Source of the DNA: an uncultured Eubacteriales bacterium | Lineage (GTDB): Bacteria > Bacillota > Clostridia > Christensenellales > Aristaeellaceae | Length of the DNA stretch: 11,177 bases | Assembly (NCBI GenBank): GCA_900553905.1 | Contig: USFL01000024.1 | Span: 1 to 11,177 of the forward strand | Direction: 5' to 3' | Shown: positions 1 to 5,655 of the stretch, piece after piece | Numbering within the stretch: the first letter of the stretch is position 1 | Layout of the letters: the number at the start of each line of letters is the position of its first letter | Translations under genes and position numbers: made by a program | The notes under the pieces: generated by a model | Told to the model about the DNA's origin: nothing | The model's input: the letters and a program-made list of their open reading frames with translations, nothing else | Databases searched by the model: none

Positions 1-547
1 AATCCAGCTTATCCACCGTGGTGAAGGTCGGCAGGATCATGAAGGGAATCAGCGCGTAAACCATGCCCAGCAGCACTGCGCCGTCCGTGTAGAGCAGCTT
101 GAGCGGTTCATGAATCAGCCCAAGGTTCATCAGCAGGGTGTTGATGGGACCGTTGCTCATCAGCAGGATGCGCCAGCCATAGATGCGGATGAGCGCATTG
201 GTCCAGAACGGCACGATGATCAGGAGCATCACCACCGACCGCGCCACCGGCGAGAGCCTCGCCATCAGATAGCCGAAGGGATAGCCCACCACGATGCAGA
301 TGGCCGTCGTCAGCGCCGCCAGCTTCAGGCTTTGCAAAAGGACCTTGACATAGTTCGGCGAGGCCAGGCGCGCGTAATTGCCCAGCGTGACTTCGCCCGT
401 CACGCCCATGATTTCACCGCGGCTAAGGAAGCTAAGCCCGATGACATAGAGCAGGGCCACGAACACGAACACGATGCTCCACAGATACATGGGCAGCTTG
501 AGCAGCCGGGAAAAGCGCAGGTCCTGCTTCTGCGAGGCGTCCATCAT
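1..547 (-). CDS. potB: Polyamine ABC transporter permease PotB (3' end cut by window edge)
   Basis: This is the inner-membrane permease of a spermidine/putrescine-type importer, which pairs with PotA and normally with PotC and PotD. About 182 residues are visible and the C-terminal part lies outside the window, so the EAA coupling loop is not seen. Hydrophobic segments lie at about residues 18-40, 70-95 and 103-125. The stretch at 113-125 (PFWTNALIRIYGW) is a hallmark of PotB/PotH-type permeases. The first ATG (547) overlaps the potA stop as ATGA, and a second ATG follows immediately at 544. An AAGGAGG site lies 4 nt before the first ATG and 7 nt before the second, so either could be used. 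The overlap implies translational coupling to potA. The family is clear; the exact substrate (polyamine or a related compound) is inferred. Confidence 0.9.
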   Translation of the reverse strand, partial: MMDASQKQDLRFSRLLKLPMYLWSIVFVFVALLYVIGLSFLSRGEIMGVTGEVTLGNYARLASPNYVKVLLQSLKLAALTTAICIVVGYPFGYLMARLSPVARSVVMLLIIVPFWTNALIRIYGWRILLMSNGPINTLLMNLGLIHEPLKLLYTDGAVLLGMVYALIPFMILPTFTTVDKLD

Positions 548-1638
548 ACCGCCTCCTTGGGAGCGTCCGGCACCAGCGGCGCATGGCGCCGGTTCCAGCC
601 CACGTATACCTCGCTGCCTACGGGGTAGCTGTCCAGCTCGGCGGACTGGGTGACGGCGTTGAGCACCAGCTCGTCGCTAAGGGCAATCTGCGTGTGCTGC
701 ATGCCGCCCACGTATTCCTTGCTGCGAATGATGCCCTTGAGAGCCATGCCGTGCTGCGGCTCGCGGCCATAGCGGATGCGCTGCGGACGCAGGCACAGGG
801 CTGCATGATCGCCCACGGCGGGAGAAAAGACCTCGTTGGGCAGGGCGGGTAGCGAGACGCCGTTTACCTCCAGCATGAGGCCATCCGGCGAGACGGCCGC
901 GACCGTGCCGCGCAGCAGGTTGTTCTGACCGATGAAATCCGCCGCAAACAGCGTGCGGGGGCGCTCGTACACATCCTCCGGCGTGCCGATCTGCTCGATG
1001 CGCCCGGCGTTGAGAATCACGATGCGGGAGGACATGTTAAGCGCTTCCTCCTGATCGTGCGTGATATAGACGAAGGTGATGCCCAGCTTTTGTTGCAGGC
1101 TTTTCAGCTCCTGCTGCATCTCCTGGCGCAGCTTCAAATCCAGCGCGCCCAGCGGTTCGTCCAGCAAAAGCACCTTGGGCTGGAGCACCACCGCCCGCGC
1201 GATCGCCACGCGCTGCCGCTGGCCGCCGGAGAGCTGGGAGGGCATACGCCGCTCAAAACCCGCCAGCCGCACCAGAGAAAGCGCCGACGTCACCCGCTCC
1301 TTCTGCTCGCTTTTGCTGATGCCCAGCACCTTGAGCCCATAGGCGATATTTTGGTACACGTTCATATGGGGGAAAAGCGCATAGTTTTGGAACACCGTAT
1401 TCACGGGCCGCTTTTCGGGCGGGAGCCCCGTCACATCCGTTCCGTCGATCAAAACGCGGCCCGATGTGGGACGCTCCAGCCCCGCGATGATGCGCAGCGT
1501 GGTCGTCTTTCCGCATCCGCTGGGGCCCAGCAACGTCAGAAATTCGCCCGCGTATACGTCCAGACTCAGACCGCTGAGCACGAGTCCCTCCCCGTAGTCC
1601 TTGCACAGCTCCTCCAGGCGCAAAATGGGTTCACTCAA
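544..1638 (-). CDS. potA: Polyamine ABC transporter ATP-binding protein PotA
   Basis: This is the cytoplasmic ATPase that powers the PotB-containing importer. It has 364 residues from the chosen start, close to E. coli PotA. Walker A is GPSGCGKTT at 38-46, the Q-loop glutamine is Q83, the signature LSGGQ is at 135-139, Walker B is VLLLDE at 155-160, the D-loop is at 163-166 and the switch histidine is H193 in THDQEEAL. The last roughly 120 residues look like the TOBE-type regulatory domain of this subfamily. I chose the TTG at 1638: it follows a purine-rich site (AAGGGAG, 9 nt upstream) and gives an 8-bp overlap with the upstream regulator gene. The in-frame ATG at 1698 would add 20 atypical residues and a 68-bp overlap. 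All catalytic motifs are intact. A related substrate is possible, because the Pot/Fbp/Opu ATPases resemble one another. Confidence 0.92.
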   Translation of the reverse strand: MSEPILRLEELCKDYGEGLVLSGLSLDVYAGEFLTLLGPSGCGKTTTLRIIAGLERPTSGRVLIDGTDVTGLPPEKRPVNTVFQNYALFPHMNVYQNIAYGLKVLGISKSEQKERVTSALSLVRLAGFERRMPSQLSGGQRQRVAIARAVVLQPKVLLLDEPLGALDLKLRQEMQQELKSLQQKLGITFVYITHDQEEALNMSSRIVILNAGRIEQIGTPEDVYERPRTLFAADFIGQNNLLRGTVAAVSPDGLMLEVNGVSLPALPNEVFSPAVGDHAALCLRPQRIRYGREPQHGMALKGIIRSKEYVGGMQHTQIALSDELVLNAVTQSAELDSYPVGSEVYVGWNRRHAPLVPDAPKEAV

Positions 1639-1936
1639 CGCTTTCTTCTCCCTTCTTCCTTGCGGCGGCGCACAGCACATCCAACAGGGCGCGCACATGG
1701 GGCCATATTTCGCGGTTGACGCTATAGATCACCGTGGAGCCTTCCTTTCGAGCCATCACCAGCTGCGCGTCCACCAGCTGCTTCATATGGTAGCTGATGG
1801 TGGGCTGTGAAAAGCAGAAGGCGCGGATGATCTCGCAGCCGTTCATGTCGGCATGGGAGAGCATGCTCAAAATGCTGAGCCGCGTCTCGTCGCAGAGCAC
1901 CTTTAAAATCGGAATGGACGCCTTGAAACAGTCCAT
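1631..1936 (-). CDS. ArsR-family winged-helix repressor heading the pot operon
   Basis: This is a small DNA-binding regulator of 101 residues from ATG 1936. The N-terminal half has the ArsR pattern (LKVLCDETRLSILSML at 11-26), a recognition helix around SQPTISYHMKQL at 43-54, and a beta-wing (GSTVIYSV at 66-73). Only one of the three ArsR metal cysteines appears in the usual place (C34). Other cysteines are C3, C15, C41 and C89, so a metal ligand is not assured. A GTG at 1951 is also in frame, but it abuts the AAGGAGG site with no spacer, whereas ATG 1936 sits 14 nt downstream of that site; neither spacing is ideal. The gene is first in the operon, overlaps potA by 8 bp, and follows an inverted repeat at its own promoter, so it probably represses itself and the transporter. 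The inducer is unknown. Confidence 0.85.
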   Translation of the reverse strand: MDCFKASIPILKVLCDETRLSILSMLSHADMNGCEIIRAFCFSQPTISYHMKQLVDAQLVMARKEGSTVIYSVNREIWPHVRALLDVLCAAARKKGEESVE

Positions 1937-1969
1937 AGGGTCTGTTGGCACCTCCTTCTCAAGGCATCT

Positions 1970-1991
1970 GATATAGATTTTCTTCTATATC
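1970..1991. promoter_or_regulatory. Inverted-repeat operator, probable ArsR-family repressor site
   Basis: A perfect 8-bp inverted repeat, GATATAGA and TCTATATC separated by 6 nt, lies between the regulator promoter and its ribosome binding site. It begins about 7 bp past the -10 box, so it covers the expected transcription start and the first transcribed bases. AT-rich imperfect palindromes in this position are typical ArsR/SmtB operators. That the first gene of the operon binds it is inferred. Confidence 0.65.
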
Positions 1992-1997
1992 GAAAGT

Positions 1998-2026
1998 ATT
2001 TTATATCATATGCAACCATCTGTCAA
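1998..2026 (-). promoter_or_regulatory. Sigma-A promoter of the arsR-potAB operon
   Basis: On the minus strand a perfect -35 box, TTGACA (2026-2021), is followed after 17 bp by TAAAAT (2003-1998). The predicted start is near 1991, at the edge of the inverted repeat. Box quality and spacing are near consensus, so the promoter should be strong unless repressed. Confidence 0.8.
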
Positions 2027-2090
2027 TACAGGCCTGTCTGGCCCCGATCGGACCGGATGCGGCAGGCGGGACGGAGCGCCCATTACCCCC

Positions 2091-2119
2091 GTGACAGTCC
2101 GGGAGAAACATGCTATAAT
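2091..2119 (+). promoter_or_regulatory. Sigma-A promoter with extended -10, upstream of the TraX-like gene
   Basis: GTGACA (2091-2096, one mismatch to TTGACA) and a perfect TATAAT (2114-2119) are 17 bp apart. A TG dinucleotide before the -10 makes it an extended -10. Transcription should start near 2126. This excludes upstream in-frame start codons for the following gene. The promoter diverges from the pot operon promoter about 65 bp away. Confidence 0.8.
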
Positions 2120-2152
2120 GGAAAAACCGCACCGAAGGGAGGCATGTCAGCA

Positions 2153-2944
2153 ATGGCTGAAAGCGTTGCGCGCGACAGGCGCGGCGGCGAACTGGCCGGC
2201 AATCTGGACACTTCATTTTTAAAGGTGCTGGCGCTGTGCTTCATGTTTATCGACCACCTGGGGGCGGCGGTGCTACCCCGCGTGGGCGAGCTGCGCATGA
2301 TCGGCAGGATGGCCCTGCCGCTGTATGCCTGGTGCTTGGTGGTGGGCAGCGTCAAAACGCGCAATGCGCCCAAATATGCGCTACGCCTGCTGGGGCTGGC
2401 GCTGCTGTCCCAGCCGCTGTACATGATGGCGCTCAACCATACCTGGACGGATCTGAACATCCTGTTCCTGCTGTTCATCGCGCAGGTGGCGCTGCAGGGC
2501 ATCCGCGCCCGGTTCATGGGCAGCCAGATCTGGGTGCCGGCGCTGTGCTATGTGCTGCTGGGGTTCGTCCAGGTGGATTATGGCTGGCGCGGACTGACCT
2601 TTATTCTGCTGCTTTACATGGCCCGCGGGTCCAGGGGCGGCCTGGCCGCGACCTACCTGGCCTACGCGCTCTTCTGGGGCAGCTCGTCCTCCCAGGTGAC
2701 CAGCCTGTTTGGCTATTCGCTTGCCTTCCTGTCGTGGGATGGGCTGGGGCCTGTGCTGTCGGCCTTTTTCCGCCTGCAGGGCATGATCTGGCTGTCGCTG
2801 CCGCTGATCCTGTGCCGCACAAAAACGGGGCTTCGGCTGCCGGGAAGGCTGGGTTACTGGCTGTATCCCCTCCACCTGGTTGTGCTGATTCTGATCCGGC
2901 TGATGACGGGCGTCTCCTTCGCTGCCCTCATCAGGGGCTTTTAA
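2153..2944 (+). CDS. TraX-family integral membrane protein
   Basis: This is a polytopic membrane protein of 263 residues with about eight hydrophobic segments. It has the TraX pattern: FLKVLALCFMFIDHLG at 22-37, an LRMIGRMALPLYAW block at 47-60, and a C-terminal YWLYPLHLVVL at 235-245. The family is named for F-plasmid TraX, needed for pilin N-acetylation, and resembles membrane acyltransferases, but many Firmicutes carry chromosomal copies of unknown role. The start at ATG 2153 lies 10 nt after GGGAGG (2137-2142). ATG 2144 is only 1 nt from that site, and anything earlier precedes the predicted transcription start. The degV-family gene follows after 30 bp and is probably co-transcribed. No conjugation gene is nearby, so a pilin-modifying role is unlikely here. 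The substrate cannot be read from the sequence. Confidence 0.85.
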   Translation: MAESVARDRRGGELAGNLDTSFLKVLALCFMFIDHLGAAVLPRVGELRMIGRMALPLYAWCLVVGSVKTRNAPKYALRLLGLALLSQPLYMMALNHTWTDLNILFLLFIAQVALQGIRARFMGSQIWVPALCYVLLGFVQVDYGWRGLTFILLLYMARGSRGGLAATYLAYALFWGSSSSQVTSLFGYSLAFLSWDGLGPVLSAFFRLQGMIWLSLPLILCRTKTGLRLPGRLGYWLYPLHLVVLILIRLMTGVSFAALIRGF

Positions 2945-2974
2945 CCATTTTATCTTTTGAAAGGATGGGTTATC

Positions 2975-3889
2975 ATGATCTCCAAGTATAAAATCTACGT
3001 CGATGCGGCGGCAGACATTCCCACCGACGTGCGCGAACGCTATGACATCGGGGTGCTTCCCATTCCGGTTGCCATGGGCGAGCGTACCATTCAAAGCGGC
3101 GTGGAAATCACCAACGAGGAATTCTATGCCCTGATGGATGGCTACAACGGCATCCCGGTCACGTCGCAGATTACGCCCTACACCTTCGAGGAGCTATACA
3201 AAGCCGAGCTGGCCGCAGGAACCCGCGAACTGATTTTGATACTGATCAATTCCAAGGGGTCTGCCACGTATTTTAACGCCGTCAGCACCCGCGACCGCTT
3301 CTATGAGGAAAACGAGGGGGCAGCAGAAAAGCTGCGCATCCATCTGTTCGACGGCGGCAGCTATTCGGGCGGATACGGTTATGCGGCGATTCTGGCGGCG
3401 CAGAAGTTGGAAATGGGCGCGCCTATCGACGATGTGCTCAAGCTGGTTGACGGCCAGCTGAAGAAACAGCGCGTGTACTTCGGCCTCTACAGCCTGAAAT
3501 ACGCGGGCAAATCGGGCCGCATTCCCAGCGCGGCGGTATTTGTGGGCGAGGCCCTGGGCATCAAACCCATCATGCAGGTGTGGGACCATGCCATCGCCAC
3601 CGTGGGCAAGGCGCGCGGCGAAAAGAAGCTCATCAAAGAGATCGTGAAAATGGTGGACGACGATATGGAGCCCAATACGCCTTACAGCCTGGTCTATGGC
3701 AGCGATACCACCGTGCGCGACGAGCTGGCTGAGGAACTGACCAAGAAGGTGGGGTATCCGCCCGTGTACCAGTTCCAGATCGGCGCAGCCATTGCGATCA
3801 ACGCGGGTCCGCGCGTGGTGGGCGCGATTTTCGAAACGGCCCGGAAAAAGCTGGTCAAGGAAGAAAAGAGCAAGGAAAAGAACGCCTGA
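2975..3889 (+). CDS. DegV-family fatty-acid-binding protein
   Basis: This is a cytoplasmic lipid carrier of 304 residues, the usual DegV/FakB length. Family blocks in order are DAAADIP at 10-16, PVTSQ at 61-65 (the loop that contacts the fatty-acid carboxylate in FakB), GSATYFNAV, FDGGSYSGGYGYA, and YSLKYAGKSGRI in the second domain. In FakAB systems such proteins present bound fatty acid to the kinase FakA for phosphorylation; no FakA gene is in this window. The start at ATG 2975 follows AAGGA by 9 nt. An upstream in-frame TTG at 2957 lacks a suitable site. The C-terminus is lysine-rich. The gene is probably transcribed with the TraX-like gene and ends 7 bp from the convergent bioY stop. Which fatty acid it binds is unknown. 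Confidence 0.9.
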   Translation: MISKYKIYVDAAADIPTDVRERYDIGVLPIPVAMGERTIQSGVEITNEEFYALMDGYNGIPVTSQITPYTFEELYKAELAAGTRELILILINSKGSATYFNAVSTRDRFYEENEGAAEKLRIHLFDGGSYSGGYGYAAILAAQKLEMGAPIDDVLKLVDGQLKKQRVYFGLYSLKYAGKSGRIPSAAVFVGEALGIKPIMQVWDHAIATVGKARGEKKLIKEIVKMVDDDMEPNTPYSLVYGSDTTVRDELAEELTKKVGYPPVYQFQIGAAIAINAGPRVVGAIFETARKKLVKEEKSKEKNA

Positions 3890-3896
3890 TCCGCTT

Positions 3897-4463
3897 TCAG
3901 CGGGAGCGAAGGGCCGACAAACCCAGCGGTTTTTCCAGGCGGCCCGCCAGCAGGGCGGCCAGAATGGCCTTGACGATGTCCAGCGGAAGAAAGGCAAAGC
4001 AGTATGCGCTGAGCAGCACGCCAAGCGGCACCGGTGCGTTGAGGTATACGCCCTTGAGTACAGCTACGTAGGGGAGCGCTATGACATAGCTCACCACCAC
4101 TCCGATGAGCACGGCCGCATAGCGCCCCCACTTTTTGTCCGCCAGCCGGCTGGCCGCTGCGGAGGTGACGGCCGCCTCAAAGGGAAAGGCGATCAGATAG
4201 CCAAAAGACGGCGTGGCGATGACCGCAGGTCCGACCGTGGCGGTAAATACCGGCAGGCCGATCAGACCCAGCAGCAGATATGCGCCCAGCGTATAGAAAC
4301 AGTAGCGGGGCGGCAGCAGCAGGCCGCACAGCAGCACAAAGAACACCTGCGTGCTGAACATCACGTCCGTGCCCGGAATGGTAAACTTGATCCAGAGCGT
4401 GGAAACGATGATCAGCGCGCACATCAGCGCCGAAAGAGTCAAAAGCCGTACCTGCTTGTTCAT
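3897..4463 (-). CDS. bioY: Biotin transporter substrate-binding component BioY
   Basis: This is the membrane S-component that binds and imports biotin, alone or with a shared ECF energizing module; no ecfA or ecfT gene lies here. It has 188 residues and about six membrane segments. The BioY signatures are visible: FVLLCGLLLPP at 42-52, LLLGLIGLPVF at 63-73, PSFGYLIAFP at 85-94, and the C-terminal LPLDIVKAILA at 159-169 with the conserved Asp162 and Lys165. ATG 4463 is preceded 6 nt upstream by GGAGGA. The gene is monocistronic in this view, convergent with the degV-family gene and divergent from yabP. Its promoter is overlapped by a BirA-like operator, which fits repression when biotin is plentiful. 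Confidence 0.92.
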   Translation of the reverse strand: MNKQVRLLTLSALMCALIIVSTLWIKFTIPGTDVMFSTQVFFVLLCGLLLPPRYCFYTLGAYLLLGLIGLPVFTATVGPAVIATPSFGYLIAFPFEAAVTSAAASRLADKKWGRYAAVLIGVVVSYVIALPYVAVLKGVYLNAPVPLGVLLSAYCFAFLPLDIVKAILAALLAGRLEKPLGLSALRSR

Positions 4464-4479
4464 GGTGACTCCTCCACAA

Positions 4480-4515
4480 ATGCGTATACCAAATAAAATA
4501 ATTCGGTATACGCAT
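4480..4515. promoter_or_regulatory. BirA-like biotin operator
   Basis: A perfect 11-bp inverted repeat, ATGCGTATACC and GGTATACGCAT with a 14-nt spacer, overlaps the -10 box and start region of bioY. The inner pattern GTnnACC, 14 nt, GGTnnAC matches the known BirA operator form (TTGTAAACC, 15-16 nt, GGTTTACAA in E. coli; close variants in Firmicutes), though the outer TTG/CAA bases are replaced. Position, symmetry and gene identity all point to a bifunctional BirA repressor. BirA itself is not in the window. Confidence 0.8.
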
Positions 4516-4542
4516 AATACGTCAAAGGCGGCGTTCTGTCAA
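4514..4542 (-). promoter_or_regulatory. Sigma-A promoter of bioY
   Basis: A perfect TTGACA (4542-4537) and TATTAT (4519-4514, one mismatch) are 17 bp apart on the minus strand. The start is expected near 4507. The outer arm of the biotin operator runs into the -10 box, so a bound repressor would block polymerase. Confidence 0.8.
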
Positions 4543-4570
4543 GCCTTCTTTTTGAGCGTACCCATGCATA

Positions 4571-4587
4571 CCCTTCCCAGGGAAGGG
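4571..4587 (+). promoter_or_regulatory. Hairpin covering the yabP ribosome binding site
   Basis: CCCTTCCC and GGGAAGGG are perfectly complementary across one central base; in RNA this would fold as about 6 bp with a 5-nt loop. The right arm contains the purine-rich site that should pair with 16S rRNA for yabP. Folding would hide the site. Whether this controls translation is untested. Confidence 0.4.
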
Positions 4588-4596
4588 GGCATGGCC

Positions 4597-4893
4597 ATGA
4601 CCAATACCAACGCTGCGGAAGGCGCGGCGCGCAGCGCGCACACGCTTGCCATCGACAGGCGCAGGCGCGCCTCAATTACCGGGGTTACGGATGTTTGCAG
4701 CTTCCATGAAACGGAAGTCGTGCTGAAAATCGATTCGGGCGTGATGATTCTCACGGGCCAGGGGCTGCACATCGCCAAGTTGCTGCTGGAGGACGGGCGG
4801 CTGGAGGTGGACGGCCACATCGACGGCGTGATCTATGAGACGCCCAAGGCCGCTGCAAAGCGGGCGTTTTCCTGGAAGTGGCTGAAAAAATGA
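4597..4893 (+). CDS. yabP: Sporulation protein YabP
   Basis: This small spore-formation protein is 98 residues long, against 100 in B. subtilis. The family pattern is clear: HTLAIDRRRRASITGVTDV at 15-33, SFHETEVVLKIDSG at 35-48, ILTGQGLHIAKLLLEDGRLEVDG at about 51-73, and IDGVIYE near 75-81. In Bacilli it is made in the mother cell under sigma-E and is linked to coat and cortex assembly. Two ATGs compete. ATG 4597 lies 7 nt after AAGGGGG (4583-4589), while ATG 4591 is only 1 nt away, so 4597 is preferred. No confident sigma-E promoter could be assigned in the short gap to bioY. The stop overlaps the yabQ start (ATGA), so the two are translationally coupled. Its presence marks the organism as a spore former. 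Confidence 0.9.
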   Translation: MTNTNAAEGAARSAHTLAIDRRRRASITGVTDVCSFHETEVVLKIDSGVMILTGQGLHIAKLLLEDGRLEVDGHIDGVIYETPKAAAKRAFSWKWLKK

Positions 4894-5210
4894 CGCTGTT
4901 TTTTGAGACGGCGGGGCAGGCGCAGGCGTTCTTGGCGGCGGTGCCGCTGGGGCTTTTGCTGGCGGCATGCCTGGACGCATCGGTGCTGGCGGGGCCGCTG
5001 CGCCCGGTGGCGGATGTGCTGATGATGCTGGCCGCGGCCGCCTCGCTGATGGCGATGATGCTCCTTGCCCGCGACGAGGCCCTGCGCCTGTACCACCTGT
5101 TGGCCCTTCTCACGGGCGCGGTCCTCTACACGCAGGGAATCGGCAGGCTGGTGCGCCTGATACGGGCGCGGCTGAAAAAAGCAAAAAAAACAGATGGTTC
5201 TGCGCCGTAG
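4890..5210 (+). CDS. yabQ: Spore cortex biosynthesis protein YabQ
   Basis: This is a mother-cell membrane protein of the forespore outer membrane, needed for spore cortex formation in B. subtilis. It has 106 residues and three hydrophobic segments (about 15-33, 38-58 and 68-85), then a basic tail (RLVRLIRARLKKAKK). The family is poorly conserved in sequence, so identification rests on membrane topology, size, the LLLAACLDA region after an F-rich N-terminus, and position directly after yabP and before divIC, which is the standard order. ATG 4890 overlaps the yabP stop by 4 bp. A GTG at 4878 is in frame but lacks a ribosome binding site. A hairpin covers the end of the gene. Confidence 0.83.
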   Translation: MTLFFETAGQAQAFLAAVPLGLLLAACLDASVLAGPLRPVADVLMMLAAAASLMAMMLLARDEALRLYHLLALLTGAVLYTQGIGRLVRLIRARLKKAKKTDGSAP

Positions 5211-5254
5211 AAGCAGGAGTTTTACGCCCGGCGCAGAATGTTATTCTTATATTG
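5198..5254 (+). terminator. Probable terminator of yabP-yabQ, overlapping the yabQ stop
   Basis: TTCTGCGCCG (5198-5207) pairs perfectly with CGGCGCAGAA (5229-5238) over a 21-nt loop, and a T-rich tail (5239-5254) follows. The yabQ stop codon lies just inside the stem. The long loop and interrupted T-run make it weaker than a textbook site, so some read-through into divIC is likely. Confidence 0.5.
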
Positions 5255-5278
5255 CTTTTTGAAGGGAACGACCTGCTT

Positions 5279-5593
5279 ATGCGCAAGACGATGAATATCT
5301 GGGTGCTGATTGCAATGTCCGCATGCGTGCTGGTGGCTTTTTTCTGGTACAGCGGCACACTTTCCCAGAGCATCGACGAGCTGAATGACACCTACGATCA
5401 GACGCAGATGCGCCTGACCGAGCTGCAGGGCGAGCAGGCGGACCTGAAAACCCAGCTGGAAACCGTCGGAACCGACGCATTCATCGAAAACCAGGCGCGT
5501 ACCATGTACGGCTATATGATGCCGGATGAAATCCGCTTCGTGATCACCAATCCCGAAGCGCTATATGGCGAGGACGAAATACCTTCCCGGTAA
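5279..5593 (+). CDS. divIC: Septum formation initiator DivIC (FtsB/DivIC family)
   Basis: This is a bitopic division protein of 104 residues that acts in the FtsL-DivIB-DivIC septal complex. It has a short basic N-terminus, one membrane span (about 6-25), and a coiled-coil stretch (about 28-62, SIDELNDTYDQTQMRLTELQ onward). The C-terminal block AFIENQARTMYGYMMPDE is the conserved FtsB/DivIC signature (normally IE.iAR..lgmv.pgE). ATG 5279 follows AAGGGA by 11 nt; the next ATG (5291) is too far from it. The position after yabQ is the classical Firmicutes arrangement. It sits between two terminator-like hairpins, so it may have its own promoter, though none is convincing. The symbol rests on family and synteny. 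Confidence 0.88.
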   Translation: MRKTMNIWVLIAMSACVLVAFFWYSGTLSQSIDELNDTYDQTQMRLTELQGEQADLKTQLETVGTDAFIENQARTMYGYMMPDEIRFVITNPEALYGEDEIPSR

Positions 5594-5616
5594 CGGCGAG
5601 GGTATTTCCGTTTTTT
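5576..5616 (+). terminator. Rho-independent terminator after divIC
   Basis: GAAATACCTTC (5576-5586) pairs with GAGGGTATTTC (5598-5608), 11 bp including one G-T wobble, over an 11-nt loop. Six Ts follow at 5611-5616. The divIC stop codon is inside the loop, so the left arm is coding sequence. Confidence 0.7.
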
Positions 5617-5655
5617 ATCCATCAAGCAAAAAACGATACAAATGAGGTGCTTGGA

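Noticed and set aside
1057..1719. Open frame of 220 codons on the plus strand across potA
   Set aside because: It is antisense to intact Walker and signature motifs of potA; it is H-, R- and Q-rich and matches no family.
2055..2152. Possible longer N-terminus of the TraX-like protein, starting at 2057
   Set aside because: The near-consensus promoter at 2091-2119 lies inside this stretch, so the transcript begins after that start. The hydrophobic family core starts well after ATG 2153.
3891..3903. Small hairpin CCGCT-TTC-AGCGG between the convergent degV-family and bioY genes, considered as a bidirectional terminator
   Set aside because: The stem is only 5 bp and has no T-run on either strand, too weak to call.
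3194..4024. Open frame of 276 codons on the minus strand over the degV-family and bioY ends
   Set aside because: It overlaps two genes that carry family motifs in other frames, and its codon composition is atypical.
4351..4596. Upstream extension of the yabP frame into bioY
   Set aside because: It crosses the biotin operator, the bioY promoter and the first codons of bioY. The yabP family begins near 4597, where the ribosome binding site fits.
4967..5278. Upstream extension of the divIC frame through yabQ
   Set aside because: It would overlap nearly all of yabQ and the hairpin after it. DivIC-type N-termini start just before the membrane span, at ATG 5279.
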